A stretch of 64,000 nt of DNA from Buchnera aphidicola (Aphis nerii) (GTDB lineage Bacteria; Pseudomonadota; Gammaproteobacteria; Enterobacterales; Enterobacteriaceae). Under the pieces are notes generated by a model. That model was not told the DNA's origin, ran no database searches, and saw only the letters and a list, made by a program, of their open reading frames with translations. The translations under genes and the position numbers were made by a program. Shown in pieces: positions 19,434-28,808 of the stretch. Within the stretch, counting starts at the first letter, position 1. Every line of letters starts with the position of its first letter. The stretch lies in assembly GCF_005083105.1 (NCBI RefSeq), contig NZ_CP034885.1, forward strand, positions 288,449 through 352,448. Reading direction: 5' to 3'.

Positions 19434-20516
19434 ATGAATACAAATATTAATTTAAGTATTTTAAACTCTAAAATTAATTTATTAAATTTAAGTCCTAAAA
19501 AAATGCAATTATTTTTAACATCTATGGGGGCAAAAAATTTTACTTCTGAACAAATTATGAAATGGATTTATAACTATCATTGTTATGATTTCAATAAAAT
19601 GTTAAATATTAGTAAAATTATTCGACAAAAGCTAAATCAAAATTCTTATATAAATATATCAAATTTTTCAGAAGAAAAGATATCTTCTGACGGCACAATA
19701 AAATGGATTACATCTTTAAAAAATCAAAAAGTAGAAACAGTTTATATACCAGAAGAAAAACGATCTACACTTTGTATTTCATCTCAAATTGGTTGTTCTT
19801 TAAAATGTGATTTTTGTGCAACGGGAAAACAAGGTTTTAATAGAAATTTAACTGTTTCTGAAATTGTTTCACAAATTTTACAAGCTAAAAAAAAATTAAA
19901 AAACAAAAAAATAACTAATATAGTTTTTATGGGAATGGGTGAACCATTACTAAATTTAAATAATGTTGTTACAGTATTAGAAATTATTTTAAATAAGAAT
20001 GGATTCGGGTTATCTAAACGTCGTATTACTTTATCCACTGCAGGAATTATACCAGCAATAGATAAATTAAGCCAAAAAATTGATGTTAATTTAGCAGTTT
20101 CTTTACATGCTTCAAACAATTCTATTAGAGATCTTATTATGCCAATTAATAAAAAATATAATATTGAATCTCTTTTAAATTCAGTATCTAGATATTTAAA
20201 AAATTCTAGTGCAAATCATAATGGAGTAACTATAGAATATGTCATGCTTAAAAATATTAATGATTCAATAGAAAATGCATATGAATTGGCTGATATTTTA
20301 AAAAAAATACCTAGTAAAATCAATTTAATTCCTTGGAATTCTTTTAAAAATTCAAATTTTATATCTAGCACTACAAATAGAATTAATACTTTTGCAAATA
20401 TTTTAAGAAATAAAGGATTTAATACAACAATTCGTAAAAATAGAGGAAAAGATATTAATGCTGCTTGTGGTCAATTAACTGGTAACGTAATTAATTATAG
20501 TAAAAATAATTTATAA
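19434..20516 (+). CDS. rlmN: Dual-specificity 23S rRNA/tRNA adenine-C2 methyltransferase
   Basis: Radical SAM enzyme methylating A2503 of 23S rRNA and A37 of some tRNAs. The cluster motif CSLKCDFC supplies C121, C125 and C128. The methyl-accepting and catalytic cysteines appear as C114 (STLCISSQIG) and C345 (INAACGQL). GMGEPLLN and STAGIIP are also conserved. I place the start at the ATG 19434: it has AAGG at 19422-19425, eight bases upstream. An in-frame GTG at 19425 would add only MCC. Length 360 residues (E. coli 384). First gene of the rlmN-ispG-hisS-glyA block. Confidence 0.95.
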   Translation: MNTNINLSILNSKINLLNLSPKKMQLFLTSMGAKNFTSEQIMKWIYNYHCYDFNKMLNISKIIRQKLNQNSYINISNFSEEKISSDGTIKWITSLKNQKVETVYIPEEKRSTLCISSQIGCSLKCDFCATGKQGFNRNLTVSEIVSQILQAKKKLKNKKITNIVFMGMGEPLLNLNNVVTVLEIILNKNGFGLSKRRITLSTAGIIPAIDKLSQKIDVNLAVSLHASNNSIRDLIMPINKKYNIESLLNSVSRYLKNSSANHNGVTIEYVMLKNINDSIENAYELADILKKIPSKINLIPWNSFKNSNFISSTTNRINTFANILRNKGFNTTIRKNRGKDINAACGQLTGNVINYSKNNL

Positions 20517-20612
20517 TTATTAAAACAATATTATATATTACGTTTAATTTGGTTTTATATTAAATGTAGTTTAAAATTAAATATTTCTATAATATTAATA
20601 ATATATAAAAAA

Positions 20613-21713
20613 ATGAATAAATATAAAATTATTACAAGACGTAAATCTGATCGCATTTATGTAGGAAATGTGCCTATTGGAAATAATGCGCCGATTTCTG
20701 TACAATCTATGACCAATACAAAAACAATAGATATTATAAATACAATTAATCAAATTAATCAATTAAAAAAAGTAGGAGTAGATATTATAAGAATTTCTGT
20801 CCCAACACAAGAAGCAGCAGAAGCATTTAAAATAATTAAAAAAAAAACAGATATCCCATTAATAGCAGACATACATTTTGATTATAGACTTGCTATTAAA
20901 TCTATAGAATATGGCGCAGATTGTTTAAGAATTAATCCTGGTAATATTAGTAAAAAAAGAAAAATTAATGAAATAGTTAATTGTGCTAAATATAATAATA
21001 TTCCTATTAGAATAGGTATAAACTCTGGTTCTTTGGAAGATGATATATTAAAAAAATACAAATCTCCTATTCCAGAAGCTTTAGTAGAATCGGCAATAAG
21101 AAATGTAGAATATCTAGATAGTTTAAATTTTAATCAATTTAAAGTCAGTGTAAAAGCATCTGATGTTTTTTCTGCAATTAAAGCAAATAAGATGTTATCA
21201 AAAAAAATTACACAACCAATACATATTGGAATAACAGAATCTGGAAGTTTTCGAAATGGAACAGTTAAGTCATCTATTGGAATCGCTTTATTATTATTAG
21301 ATGGTATTGGAGATACTTTAAGAATATCTTTAGCTGCCGATCCTGTCCAAGAAGTAAAAGTAGGTTATGATATTTTAAAAGTTTTAGGAATTAGATTTCG
21401 AGGTATTAATTTTATTGCATGTCCTACTTGTGCAAGACAAGAGTTTGATGTAATTAAAGTAGTCGAGGAGTTAGAAAAGAAACTAGAAGACATAGAAGTT
21501 TCTATGGATGTTTCTATTATTGGATGTGTTGTAAATGGTATAGGAGAAGCTCAAATGTCTACTTTAGGAGTAACAGGAGGATATAAAACTAGTGGATTTT
21601 ATAAAGATGGAATACGTCAGAAAAATAAACTAAACAATGAAAATATAGTTCAAGAACTAGAAATGTATATTCGAAAAAAATCAGATGAATTAAAAAACAA
21701 AAATTATAAATAA
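20613..21713 (+). CDS. ispG: 4-hydroxy-3-methylbut-2-enyl diphosphate synthase
   Basis: [4Fe-4S] enzyme of the MEP isoprenoid pathway, converting the cyclic diphosphate MEcPP to HMBPP; it needs reduced flavodoxin, and fldA is in this window. The cluster ligands fall exactly at the E. coli positions: C270 and C273 (ACPTCARQ), C305 ([12 protein letters not shown]) and E312. The N-terminal barrel shows [10 protein letters not shown] and [11 protein letters not shown]. Length is 366 residues (E. coli 372). The rlmN-ispG-hisS order is ancestral (rodZ, which lies between in E. coli, is missing). Confidence 0.97.
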   Translation: MNKYKIITRRKSDRIYVGNVPIGNNAPISVQSMTNTKTIDIINTINQINQLKKVGVDIIRISVPTQEAAEAFKIIKKKTDIPLIADIHFDYRLAIKSIEYGADCLRINPGNISKKRKINEIVNCAKYNNIPIRIGINSGSLEDDILKKYKSPIPEALVESAIRNVEYLDSLNFNQFKVSVKASDVFSAIKANKMLSKKITQPIHIGITESGSFRNGTVKSSIGIALLLLDGIGDTLRISLAADPVQEVKVGYDILKVLGIRFRGINFIACPTCARQEFDVIKVVEELEKKLEDIEVSMDVSIIGCVVNGIGEAQMSTLGVTGGYKTSGFYKDGIRQKNKLNNENIVQELEMYIRKKSDELKNKNYK

Positions 21714-21768
21714 TAGTTACACTTAGTTTTTAATATTTTATAAATATATTTACAGATAAGAGATTATA

Positions 21769-23046
21769 GTGAATAAAAAAATTAATTCTATTAGAGGCAT
21801 GCATGATTATTTTTGTGAAGATTTAGAGATTTGGAATAAATTAGAAAAAATTTTTAAAAAAATTTTAAATAGTTATTCTTATGAGGAAATTAAACTTCCT
21901 ATATTAGAAAAAACAGAAATTTTTCAAAGAGTAATTGGAAATGTTACCGATATTATAGAAAAAGAAATGTATTCCTTTCTTGATAAGAGAAAAAATAGTT
22001 TAACTTTAAGACCTGAAGGAACTGTAGGTTGTGTTCGAGCTATCATACAAAACAATTTATTAACTAAAAAAAACTTAAAATTTTGGTATTTAGGTCCTAT
22101 GTTTAGATATGAAAGACCTCAAAAAGGAAGATATCGTCAATTTTATCAATTAGGTGCAGAAGTATTTGGAATAAGTACAATATATATTGATTTAGAAATT
22201 ATTTTATTAACAAATCGTTTATGGAAAATGCTTGGTATTAATTTAGATGTTTATTTAGAAATAAATTCAATTGGTTCACAATCAGATAGAATGAAATATC
22301 AAAATAAATTACTATCGTTTCTTAAAAAAAATGAATCTTTTTTAGATGAAGAATCTAAAAATCGTTTATATACTCATCCGTTACGGATTTTAGATTCTAA
22401 AAATTTATACATTCAAAATATATTAAAAAAAGCTCCATTATTAATTGATTATATTAATAAAAATTCATTAAATCAATTTAATAACTTATGTTATTTAATT
22501 AATTTATGTGGTATTAAATATAAACACAATCCTAATTTAATACGAGGATTAGATTATTATAATGATACTGTATTTGAATGGAAAACTGACAAATTAGGAT
22601 CTCAAAATACTATTTGTGCTGGAGGTAGATATAATTCTTTAGTTGAAGAATTAGGAGGTCCAAAAACATCAGCAATAGGATTTGCTATAGGAGTAGAACG
22701 TTTAATTTTATTAATAAAATATTTAAATATTTTTTCTGTTAAATCAGAAAAAATTAATATTTATATTATTTTTATAGGAGAAGAAAATAAAATTCATGCT
22801 ATTAATTTATCAGAAGACATAAGAAATATATATCCTGAACTAAAAATATTTGTAAATTTTTCAAATTTTAACCTTTCAAAAAAAATAAAACATGCTGTTG
22901 AGTCACTCTCTCGTATAGCGATTTTAATAGGTACAAAGGAAATTAAAAAAAAATGTTATTTACTAAAAGAATTACAAACAGAAAAAGAATTTTATCTTTT
23001 AAAAGATGAATTAATAAAAAAAATTAATAATATTTTTAGAAAATAG
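21769..23046 (+). CDS. hisS: Histidyl-tRNA synthetase
   Basis: Class II aminoacyl-tRNA synthetase charging tRNA-His. Motif 2 is visible as [21 protein letters not shown], followed by QLGAEVFG. The histidine-binding [12 protein letters not shown] and motif 3 ([14 protein letters not shown]) come next, then a C-terminal anticodon-binding domain from about residue 330. Length 425 residues (E. coli 424). The start is GTG at 21769, preceded by purine-rich AGATAAGAGA; N-terminal [12 protein letters not shown] matches the family. Confidence 0.97.
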   Translation: MNKKINSIRGMHDYFCEDLEIWNKLEKIFKKILNSYSYEEIKLPILEKTEIFQRVIGNVTDIIEKEMYSFLDKRKNSLTLRPEGTVGCVRAIIQNNLLTKKNLKFWYLGPMFRYERPQKGRYRQFYQLGAEVFGISTIYIDLEIILLTNRLWKMLGINLDVYLEINSIGSQSDRMKYQNKLLSFLKKNESFLDEESKNRLYTHPLRILDSKNLYIQNILKKAPLLIDYINKNSLNQFNNLCYLINLCGIKYKHNPNLIRGLDYYNDTVFEWKTDKLGSQNTICAGGRYNSLVEELGGPKTSAIGFAIGVERLILLIKYLNIFSVKSEKINIYIIFIGEENKIHAINLSEDIRNIYPELKIFVNFSNFNLSKKIKHAVESLSRIAILIGTKEIKKKCYLLKELQTEKEFYLLKDELIKKINNIFRK

Positions 23047-23096
23047 TTTTTTTTACAAGATAAAAAATTATTTTTAACTTTTAAGTTAGGAAAAAA

Positions 23097-24350
23097 ATGT
23101 TTAATAAACATATAGATTTTAAAAAATATGATCCAGAATTATGGATAGCTATTAATCAAGAAAATAAAAGACAAGAAAACCATATAGAATTAATTGCATC
23201 TGAAAATTATGCTAGTAATTATGTAATGTCAGCACAGGGTTCGCAATTAACTAATAAATATGCAGAAGGTTATCCAGGAAAACGATATTACGGTGGATGT
23301 AAATATGTAGACATTGTAGAACAATTAGCAATTAATCGCGTAAAAAAATTATTCAATGCAGATTATGCAAACGTTCAACCTCATTCAGGATCTCAAGCAA
23401 ATTTTGCTGTTTATACGGCTCTTTTAAAACCAGGAGATGTAATTTTAGGGCTCAATTTATCTCATGGGGGTCATTTAACACATGGTTCTTCTGTTAATTT
23501 TTCAGGGAAGTTATATAAAGCAATCATGTATGGAATTACTGAAGATGGAGAAATTAATTATACAGAGATACATCAATTAGCAAAAAAATATAAACCTAAA
23601 ATAATAATTGGTGGTTTTTCGGCATATTCTGGCATTTGTGATTGGTCTAAAATGCGTGATATTGCTGATGAAGTTAACGCTTACTTGGTTGTTGATATTT
23701 CACACGTTGCTGGTTTAATTGCTACACAACTTTATCCTAACCCTATAGATTATGCACATGTTGTAACTAGTACAACACATAAAACATTAGCAGGCCCTCG
23801 GGGAGGGGTTATTTTAGCTAAACATGGAGATAATGGATTTTATAATCGATTAGATTTATCTGTATTTCCAGGTGGACAGGGTGGGCCACTTATGCATGTA
23901 ATTGCTGCAAAAGCAATTGCTTTTAAAGAAGCTTTAGAACCAAGTTTTAAAATATATCAGAAACAAATTTTAAAAAATGCGAAAATAATGGTAGAGATAT
24001 TTTTAAAAGAAAGATATGAAATTGTTTCAGGAAAAACATGTAATCATTTATTTTTAGTAAATTTAACAAATAAAAAAATTACAGGTAAAGATGCTGATAT
24101 TGCTTTAGGAAAAGCTAATATTACTGTTAATAAAAACACAATTCCTAATGATTTTAGAAGTCCTTTTATTACTTCAGGTATACGTATTGGAACACCTGCT
24201 GTTACAAGAAGAGGTTTTAAAGAACTAGAAGTTTCACAAGTTACATCGTGGATTATAAGTATTTTAAATGATATTAATAATACAAAAAATATTTTTAAAA
24301 TAAAAAACAAAGTTTTAGATCTTTGTTCTAAATACCCTGTTTATATTTAA
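23097..24350 (+). CDS. glyA: Serine hydroxymethyltransferase
   Basis: PLP enzyme interconverting serine and glycine and charging tetrahydrofolate with one-carbon units. The PLP lysine is K229 in [14 protein letters not shown], the same number as in E. coli. Length is 417 residues, also identical. [26 protein letters not shown] and [10 protein letters not shown] are all intact. A TTAGGAA Shine-Dalgarno sequence sits before the ATG. Glycine and one-carbon supply links to serC in this window. Confidence 0.98.
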   Translation: MFNKHIDFKKYDPELWIAINQENKRQENHIELIASENYASNYVMSAQGSQLTNKYAEGYPGKRYYGGCKYVDIVEQLAINRVKKLFNADYANVQPHSGSQANFAVYTALLKPGDVILGLNLSHGGHLTHGSSVNFSGKLYKAIMYGITEDGEINYTEIHQLAKKYKPKIIIGGFSAYSGICDWSKMRDIADEVNAYLVVDISHVAGLIATQLYPNPIDYAHVVTSTTHKTLAGPRGGVILAKHGDNGFYNRLDLSVFPGGQGGPLMHVIAAKAIAFKEALEPSFKIYQKQILKNAKIMVEIFLKERYEIVSGKTCNHLFLVNLTNKKITGKDADIALGKANITVNKNTIPNDFRSPFITSGIRIGTPAVTRRGFKELEVSQVTSWIISILNDINNTKNIFKIKNKVLDLCSKYPVYI

Positions 24351-24408
24351 ATTTTATAAATATGTCCATCTTTGTTAAATATAATATTAATTTTGCTAAA
24401 AATATATT

Positions 24409-25113
24409 TTATTCAGGTAATAAAATATTTATGTTATTCACATTTATTTCATTTGTATTTTTAAAATAAGGAACTATTCCTAATAACGGCGACTTAATAT
24501 AACTTAACAAAGTTTGGATATAATATGAATTATATTTATTTTTTGGAAAAATATTATTAGCAATCCATCCACCACATTTTAAATTATCGGAAAGGATAGA
24601 TTTTTCAGTCAAAATAGCATGATTAATGCATCCTAATTTTATTGCTACAACTAAAATAACTGTTAATTTTTCTTTTTTAACCCAATCGGAAAAAGTATAT
24701 TTATCAGATATAGGCGTATACCATCCACCTGCACCTTCAATTAAAATCCAATTAGATTTTTGGGCAATGTTTTTTAAACCAAAAGATAAATCCTTTTTTT
24801 TTATTTTTTTATTTTTTATAAGACTTAATATATTAGGTGGTGCATTTTCAAAAAATGAAATTGGATTAATTTCATTATAACTTAGCTTAACAGAACTATT
24901 TTTTTTTAAAATAACAACATCTTCATTAATAAATTGATATGTATTTTTAATGGTATAGGAATTTTTATTTTTATATTTTTTAATTCCAGACGATATTGGT
25001 TTATAACCTGCTGTTTTATAACCAAAGTTACTTGCTTTTTTTAATAAAATACCACTTATCGTGGTTTTTCCTATATTTGTATCAGTTCCAGTAATAAAAA
25101 ATTTTTTTATCAT
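24409..25113 (-). CDS. bioD: Dethiobiotin synthetase
   Basis: ATP-dependent closure of the ureido ring from 7,8-diaminopelargonate and CO2. The P-loop is GTDTNIGKTT (residues 9-18). ILIEGAGGWYTPI carries the conserved Glu-Gly-Ala-Gly-Gly motif. Length is 234 residues (E. coli about 225). It is transcribed on the same strand as bioB but separated from it by about 199 bases. In the E. coli bioBFCD operon that interval holds bioF and bioC. Confidence 0.94.
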   Translation of the reverse strand: MIKKFFITGTDTNIGKTTISGILLKKASNFGYKTAGYKPISSGIKKYKNKNSYTIKNTYQFINEDVVILKKNSSVKLSYNEINPISFFENAPPNILSLIKNKKIKKKDLSFGLKNIAQKSNWILIEGAGGWYTPISDKYTFSDWVKKEKLTVILVVAIKLGCINHAILTEKSILSDNLKCGGWIANNIFPKNKYNSYYIQTLLSYIKSPLLGIVPYFKNTNEINVNNINILLPE

Positions 25114-25182
25114 ATTTTGTTTATGTTATTTAAAAATTATATATTTTAAATAAAATTATTTTTAAAATATATTGAATTTATA

Positions 25183-25205
25183 GGTTTGAAATAGTAACTC
25201 AAACC
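25183..25205. terminator. Small hairpin between bioB and bioD
   Basis: GGTTTGA and TCAAACC form a seven-base stem around a nine-base loop in the spacer downstream of bioB. No U-tract follows on the minus strand, so a terminator is only one possibility. The rest of the 199-base spacer shows no recognisable piece of bioF or bioC. Confidence 0.3.
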
Positions 25206-25312
25206 AGTTTATTCTTTGTATTTAATTACATAATTAATACAAGAATATAATGGTCGGTTACTCAATTAATAATTATTTTATTATTTGAAAATATTTTTTA
25301 TATTTTTTATTC

Positions 25313-26335
25313 CTATAATGCAGCATTATAGTATTTTGTTTTTGTCAATTGTGAAGAAGAAAAATTAAATTCATTTTCTTTTTTAACGTTGTTTTTTTTA
25401 TAATCTGGTAGTAAATTTAATTTTTTAAAAAGTTTTAGATCACTTTCTTCTTTTGGATTTTTTGAAGTCAATAGTTTACATCCATAAAAAATGGAATTTG
25501 CTCCAACCATAAAACACATTGCTTGTGTTTGATCATTCATTTCATTTCGACCTGCTGATAATCTAATATAAGATTTTGGAAGCATAATACGAGTAACTGC
25601 TATAACTCTAATAAAATCGAATGGTTCTACATCTATATTCTTTTCCATTGGTGTACCTGGTATTTTAACTAACATATTTATAGGAACACTTTCAGGTTGT
25701 ATAGGAAGATTAGATAATTCCATTAGCAATTCCATCCGATCTTGTTTTTTTTCTCCAAGTCCAATAATTCCTCCAGAGCAAACCTTCATTCCAGCATCAC
25801 GTACTATTTTTAAAGTTTTTAAACGTTCTTCGTATGTTCTCGTGGTAATAATATTTTTATAAAATTTACGTGATGTATCTAAATTATGATTATAAAAATC
25901 TAAACCTGCATTTGACAATTTTTTTGCTTGAATATTATTAATTGTACCTAAAGTCATACAGGTTTCCATGCCCATTTTTTTTACTTCTTTAATAATTTTT
26001 TCCAAATATGGAATATCTTTTTCATTAGGATTTTTCCAAGCGGCGCCCATACAAAAACGAGTAGAACCTGAAGCTTTAGCATGCTCTGCAGATTTTAAAA
26101 TTTGTTTTAATTCTAATAATGGTTCTTTTTTTAATCCTGTTTTATATCTTGCACTTTGAGGACAATATTTACAATCTTCAGGACATGCACCAGTTTTAAT
26201 AGATAATAATGTACTAATTTGTATTTTATTTGGATTAAAATGTTCACGATGTTTTTTTTGAGCCTCGAAAACAAGATCAAAAAAAGGTTTTTCAAACAAT
26301 AATTTTGTATCTTTTAGAGTCCATTTTTGTTTCAT
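25313..26335 (-). CDS. bioB: Biotin synthase (radical SAM)
   Basis: Inserts sulfur into dethiobiotin. The SAM-cluster motif [13 protein letters not shown] gives C51, C55 and C58. The further iron-sulfur region includes FCMGAAW and [10 protein letters not shown], and [11 protein letters not shown] is conserved. Length is 340 residues (E. coli 346). Divergent from bioA across 78 bases, as in the E. coli bio regulon. I could not find the BirA operator palindrome in that spacer, so biotin control may be lost. Confidence 0.97.
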   Translation of the reverse strand: MKQKWTLKDTKLLFEKPFFDLVFEAQKKHREHFNPNKIQISTLLSIKTGACPEDCKYCPQSARYKTGLKKEPLLELKQILKSAEHAKASGSTRFCMGAAWKNPNEKDIPYLEKIIKEVKKMGMETCMTLGTINNIQAKKLSNAGLDFYNHNLDTSRKFYKNIITTRTYEERLKTLKIVRDAGMKVCSGGIIGLGEKKQDRMELLMELSNLPIQPESVPINMLVKIPGTPMEKNIDVEPFDFIRVIAVTRIMLPKSYIRLSAGRNEMNDQTQAMCFMVGANSIFYGCKLLTSKNPKEESDLKLFKKLNLLPDYKKNNVKKENEFNFSSSQLTKTKYYNAAL

Positions 26336-26413
26336 ATTATCTCCAAAAAAATATGGTTTTATTTAATTAAACGCTTATAATAAGATATTCAATGTTTTTA
26401 GATATAAATTATA

Positions 26414-27706
26414 ATGAGTCAATCTGATATATTATTCGATAATAAACATATTTGGCATCCATATTCTTCAATTTTAAAACCACTTCCTTGTTATTCTGTT
26501 ATATCAGCTAAAGGAGTATATTTAAAATTAAAAAACGGGAAAAATATAATAGATGGAATGTCCTCATGGTGGTCTACTATACATGGATATAACCATCCTA
26601 TATTAAATAAATCTTTAAAAAAACAAATCAAAAAAATATCTCATGTTATGTTTGGTGGAATAACACATCCTGCAGCTATTTCACTTTGTAGAAATTTAAT
26701 TAAATTAACTCCAGAAAAATTAGATTGTATTTTCCTTTCAGATTCTGGATCTATAGCTATTGAAGTAGCAATAAAAATGTTAATACAATATTGGGAATCT
26801 TTAGGACAAAATAGAACAAAAATATTAACTATTCGAAATTCATATCATGGTGACACTTTTGGTGCTATGTCTATTTCTGATCCTGATAATTCTATACATA
26901 AAATATACAATCAATTTTTACCAAAAAATTTATTTGCTAATTCCCCTAATTCTAAGTTTAATGAAGAATGGAACTCTAATGATATTACATCGTTTCATAA
27001 AATAATAGAAAAAAATACATTAAATATAGCTGGTGTAATATTAGAACCTATAGTGCAAGGTGTAGGAGGAATGAAATTTTATCATCCTATGTTTTTGAAA
27101 AAAGTTGAAGAATTATGTAAAAATTATTCAATACCATTGGTTTTTGATGAAATTGCTACAGGATTCGGTCGAACTGGAAAATTTTTTGCCTTTCAACATG
27201 CTAATGTTATTCCTGATATATTATGTTTAGGTAAAGCTATGACTGGTGGTACAATAACATTAGCTGCCACTTTAACTTCAAGAAATATCGCTAATACTAT
27301 TAGCAAAAGTAATATTCGTTGTTTTATGCATGGACCAACGTATATGGGGAATCCATTAGCTTGTTCTGTAGCTAACGCTAATATAAAAATTTTAAAAAAA
27401 AATGAATGGAAAAAACAAGTTATTAATATTGAAAAAGAGCTTGATAAAAACCTATTGCCTTTAGTTGATCATTCTAGAGTTATTGATGTCCGAGTTTTAG
27501 GTGCGATAGGCGTCGTAGAATGTAAACAACAAGTAAATTTGGAACTAATACAAAAATTTTTTGTAAAAAATGGAGTTTGGATAAGACCTTTTAAAAATTT
27601 AATTTATATTGTACCACCTTATATTATTAGTACAAAGAATTTAAAAAAACTTACTGATGTTATTAAAAAATCTTTAGATGAGAATACTTTATTCAAAAGT
27701 TTTTAA
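26414..27706 (+). CDS. bioA: Adenosylmethionine-8-amino-7-oxononanoate aminotransferase
   Basis: PLP transaminase making 7,8-diaminopelargonate from 7-keto-8-aminopelargonate (KAPA) with SAM as amino donor. The PLP lysine is K274 (LGKAMTGG), as in E. coli. HIWHPYSSI at the N-terminus, GMSSWWSTIHGYNHP and FDEIATGFGRTGK are intact. Length 430 residues (E. coli 429). The stop codon overlaps that of convergent pgl within a TTAA palindrome. With bioB and bioD it covers only the last three biotin steps. Confidence 0.96.
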   Translation: MSQSDILFDNKHIWHPYSSILKPLPCYSVISAKGVYLKLKNGKNIIDGMSSWWSTIHGYNHPILNKSLKKQIKKISHVMFGGITHPAAISLCRNLIKLTPEKLDCIFLSDSGSIAIEVAIKMLIQYWESLGQNRTKILTIRNSYHGDTFGAMSISDPDNSIHKIYNQFLPKNLFANSPNSKFNEEWNSNDITSFHKIIEKNTLNIAGVILEPIVQGVGGMKFYHPMFLKKVEELCKNYSIPLVFDEIATGFGRTGKFFAFQHANVIPDILCLGKAMTGGTITLAATLTSRNIANTISKSNIRCFMHGPTYMGNPLACSVANANIKILKKNEWKKQVINIEKELDKNLLPLVDHSRVIDVRVLGAIGVVECKQQVNLELIQKFFVKNGVWIRPFKNLIYIVPPYIISTKNLKKLTDVIKKSLDENTLFKSF

Positions 27707-28710
27707 ATTTTATAGGCAAGTATCCATAGTGGCTCTTCTCCTGATGTGAAATATGTATTTAATTTATTTAAATCTCCGTTTTTTTGATTAATACTATATA
27801 CAGTAAATCTATTAGATGTTTGACTAGCAACTATGACATATTTATTATAAACGTCAATACAAAATGTTCTAGGTTGTTTTTCTGTAGAATATTTTTTAAA
27901 AAAAGAAATTTTACCATCATTTTCATTTACATGAAAAAGTGAAATACTATTTAATACTCTATCAGAAACATATAAAAATTTGCCATTTGATGTTAAATGA
28001 ATATCAGCAGACCAATATTTATTAGAAATTATATTTTTTTCTACTATTGATATATTTTGTATGTTTTGTATTTTTGGTATATTTTTTTGTATAGATATTT
28101 TCCAAACATCTATAGTACCATTTAATTCATTTATAGTATAAATAAAATCCCCATTGGGATAAAATGTAATATGACGAGGTCCCGATTTTAATTTAGTTTG
28201 AATAAATTTTTGTTCTGTATTTTTTAATACACCATGTTCTGTTAATTGATATAAATAAATATAATCTTCTTTTAAAGCAGTGACAAATAATATGTTATAT
28301 TTAATATTTAATAATGCTGCGTGACAACCTTTAATATTATGAATAATTTGAATTGGATCTTTAAGAAAACCATCATTATTTAATGGTATAACACTTAAAG
28401 AATTATGATGATATGAACTACAAAATAAAAATTTTTTATTAAAATCAAATGAAATATAATTAGGACTTCCTGGTATCTCAATTTCGTTTTTTTTTTCTAA
28501 ATTACCATTATTTTTTATATTGTAAACAAGTATACGGTTTTTAGGACGTACACCAACATATAATAAATTTTTAGATTTAATAAAATTCATTGGTTGTACG
28601 TGTCCATCAGTATTAACTTTTTGAATTAATTCCATTTTTCCATCAACATAGAATTTCCATACATCTATATTTTGACTTTTTGAATTAGCAATATATACGA
28701 TTTGTTTCAT
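27703..28710 (-). CDS. pgl: 6-phosphogluconolactonase (YbhE type)
   Basis: Seven-bladed beta-propeller lactonase of the oxidative pentose phosphate pathway, acting after the zwf product. Diagnostic blocks are KQIVYIANSKSQNIDVW, LYVGVRPKNRILVYNI, GPRHITFYPNGDFIYTINEL and the C-terminal GEEPLWILAY. I chose the ATG at 28710, which matches the E. coli N-terminus (MKQTVYIA). An ATG six bases upstream (28716) sits closer to the GAGAGGA ribosome site and would add only Met-Ile. About 335 residues (E. coli 331). Confidence 0.93.
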   Translation of the reverse strand: MKQIVYIANSKSQNIDVWKFYVDGKMELIQKVNTDGHVQPMNFIKSKNLLYVGVRPKNRILVYNIKNNGNLEKKNEIEIPGSPNYISFDFNKKFLFCSSYHHNSLSVIPLNNDGFLKDPIQIIHNIKGCHAALLNIKYNILFVTALKEDYIYLYQLTEHGVLKNTEQKFIQTKLKSGPRHITFYPNGDFIYTINELNGTIDVWKISIQKNIPKIQNIQNISIVEKNIISNKYWSADIHLTSNGKFLYVSDRVLNSISLFHVNENDGKISFFKKYSTEKQPRTFCIDVYNKYVIVASQTSNRFTVYSINQKNGDLNKLNTYFTSGEEPLWILAYKI

Positions 28711-28808
28711 AATCATTTATTCCTCTCAACTAATTCTTGAAATATAATGTAATTATTCTATTAAAAATAATTTAAACTCAAATAATATATTAATTTTTAA
28801 ATTAATAT

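Noticed and set aside
26336..26413. BirA operator between bioB and bioA
   Set aside because: I looked for the paired TTGTAAACC/GGTTTACAA arms and found no convincing match in the 78-base spacer.
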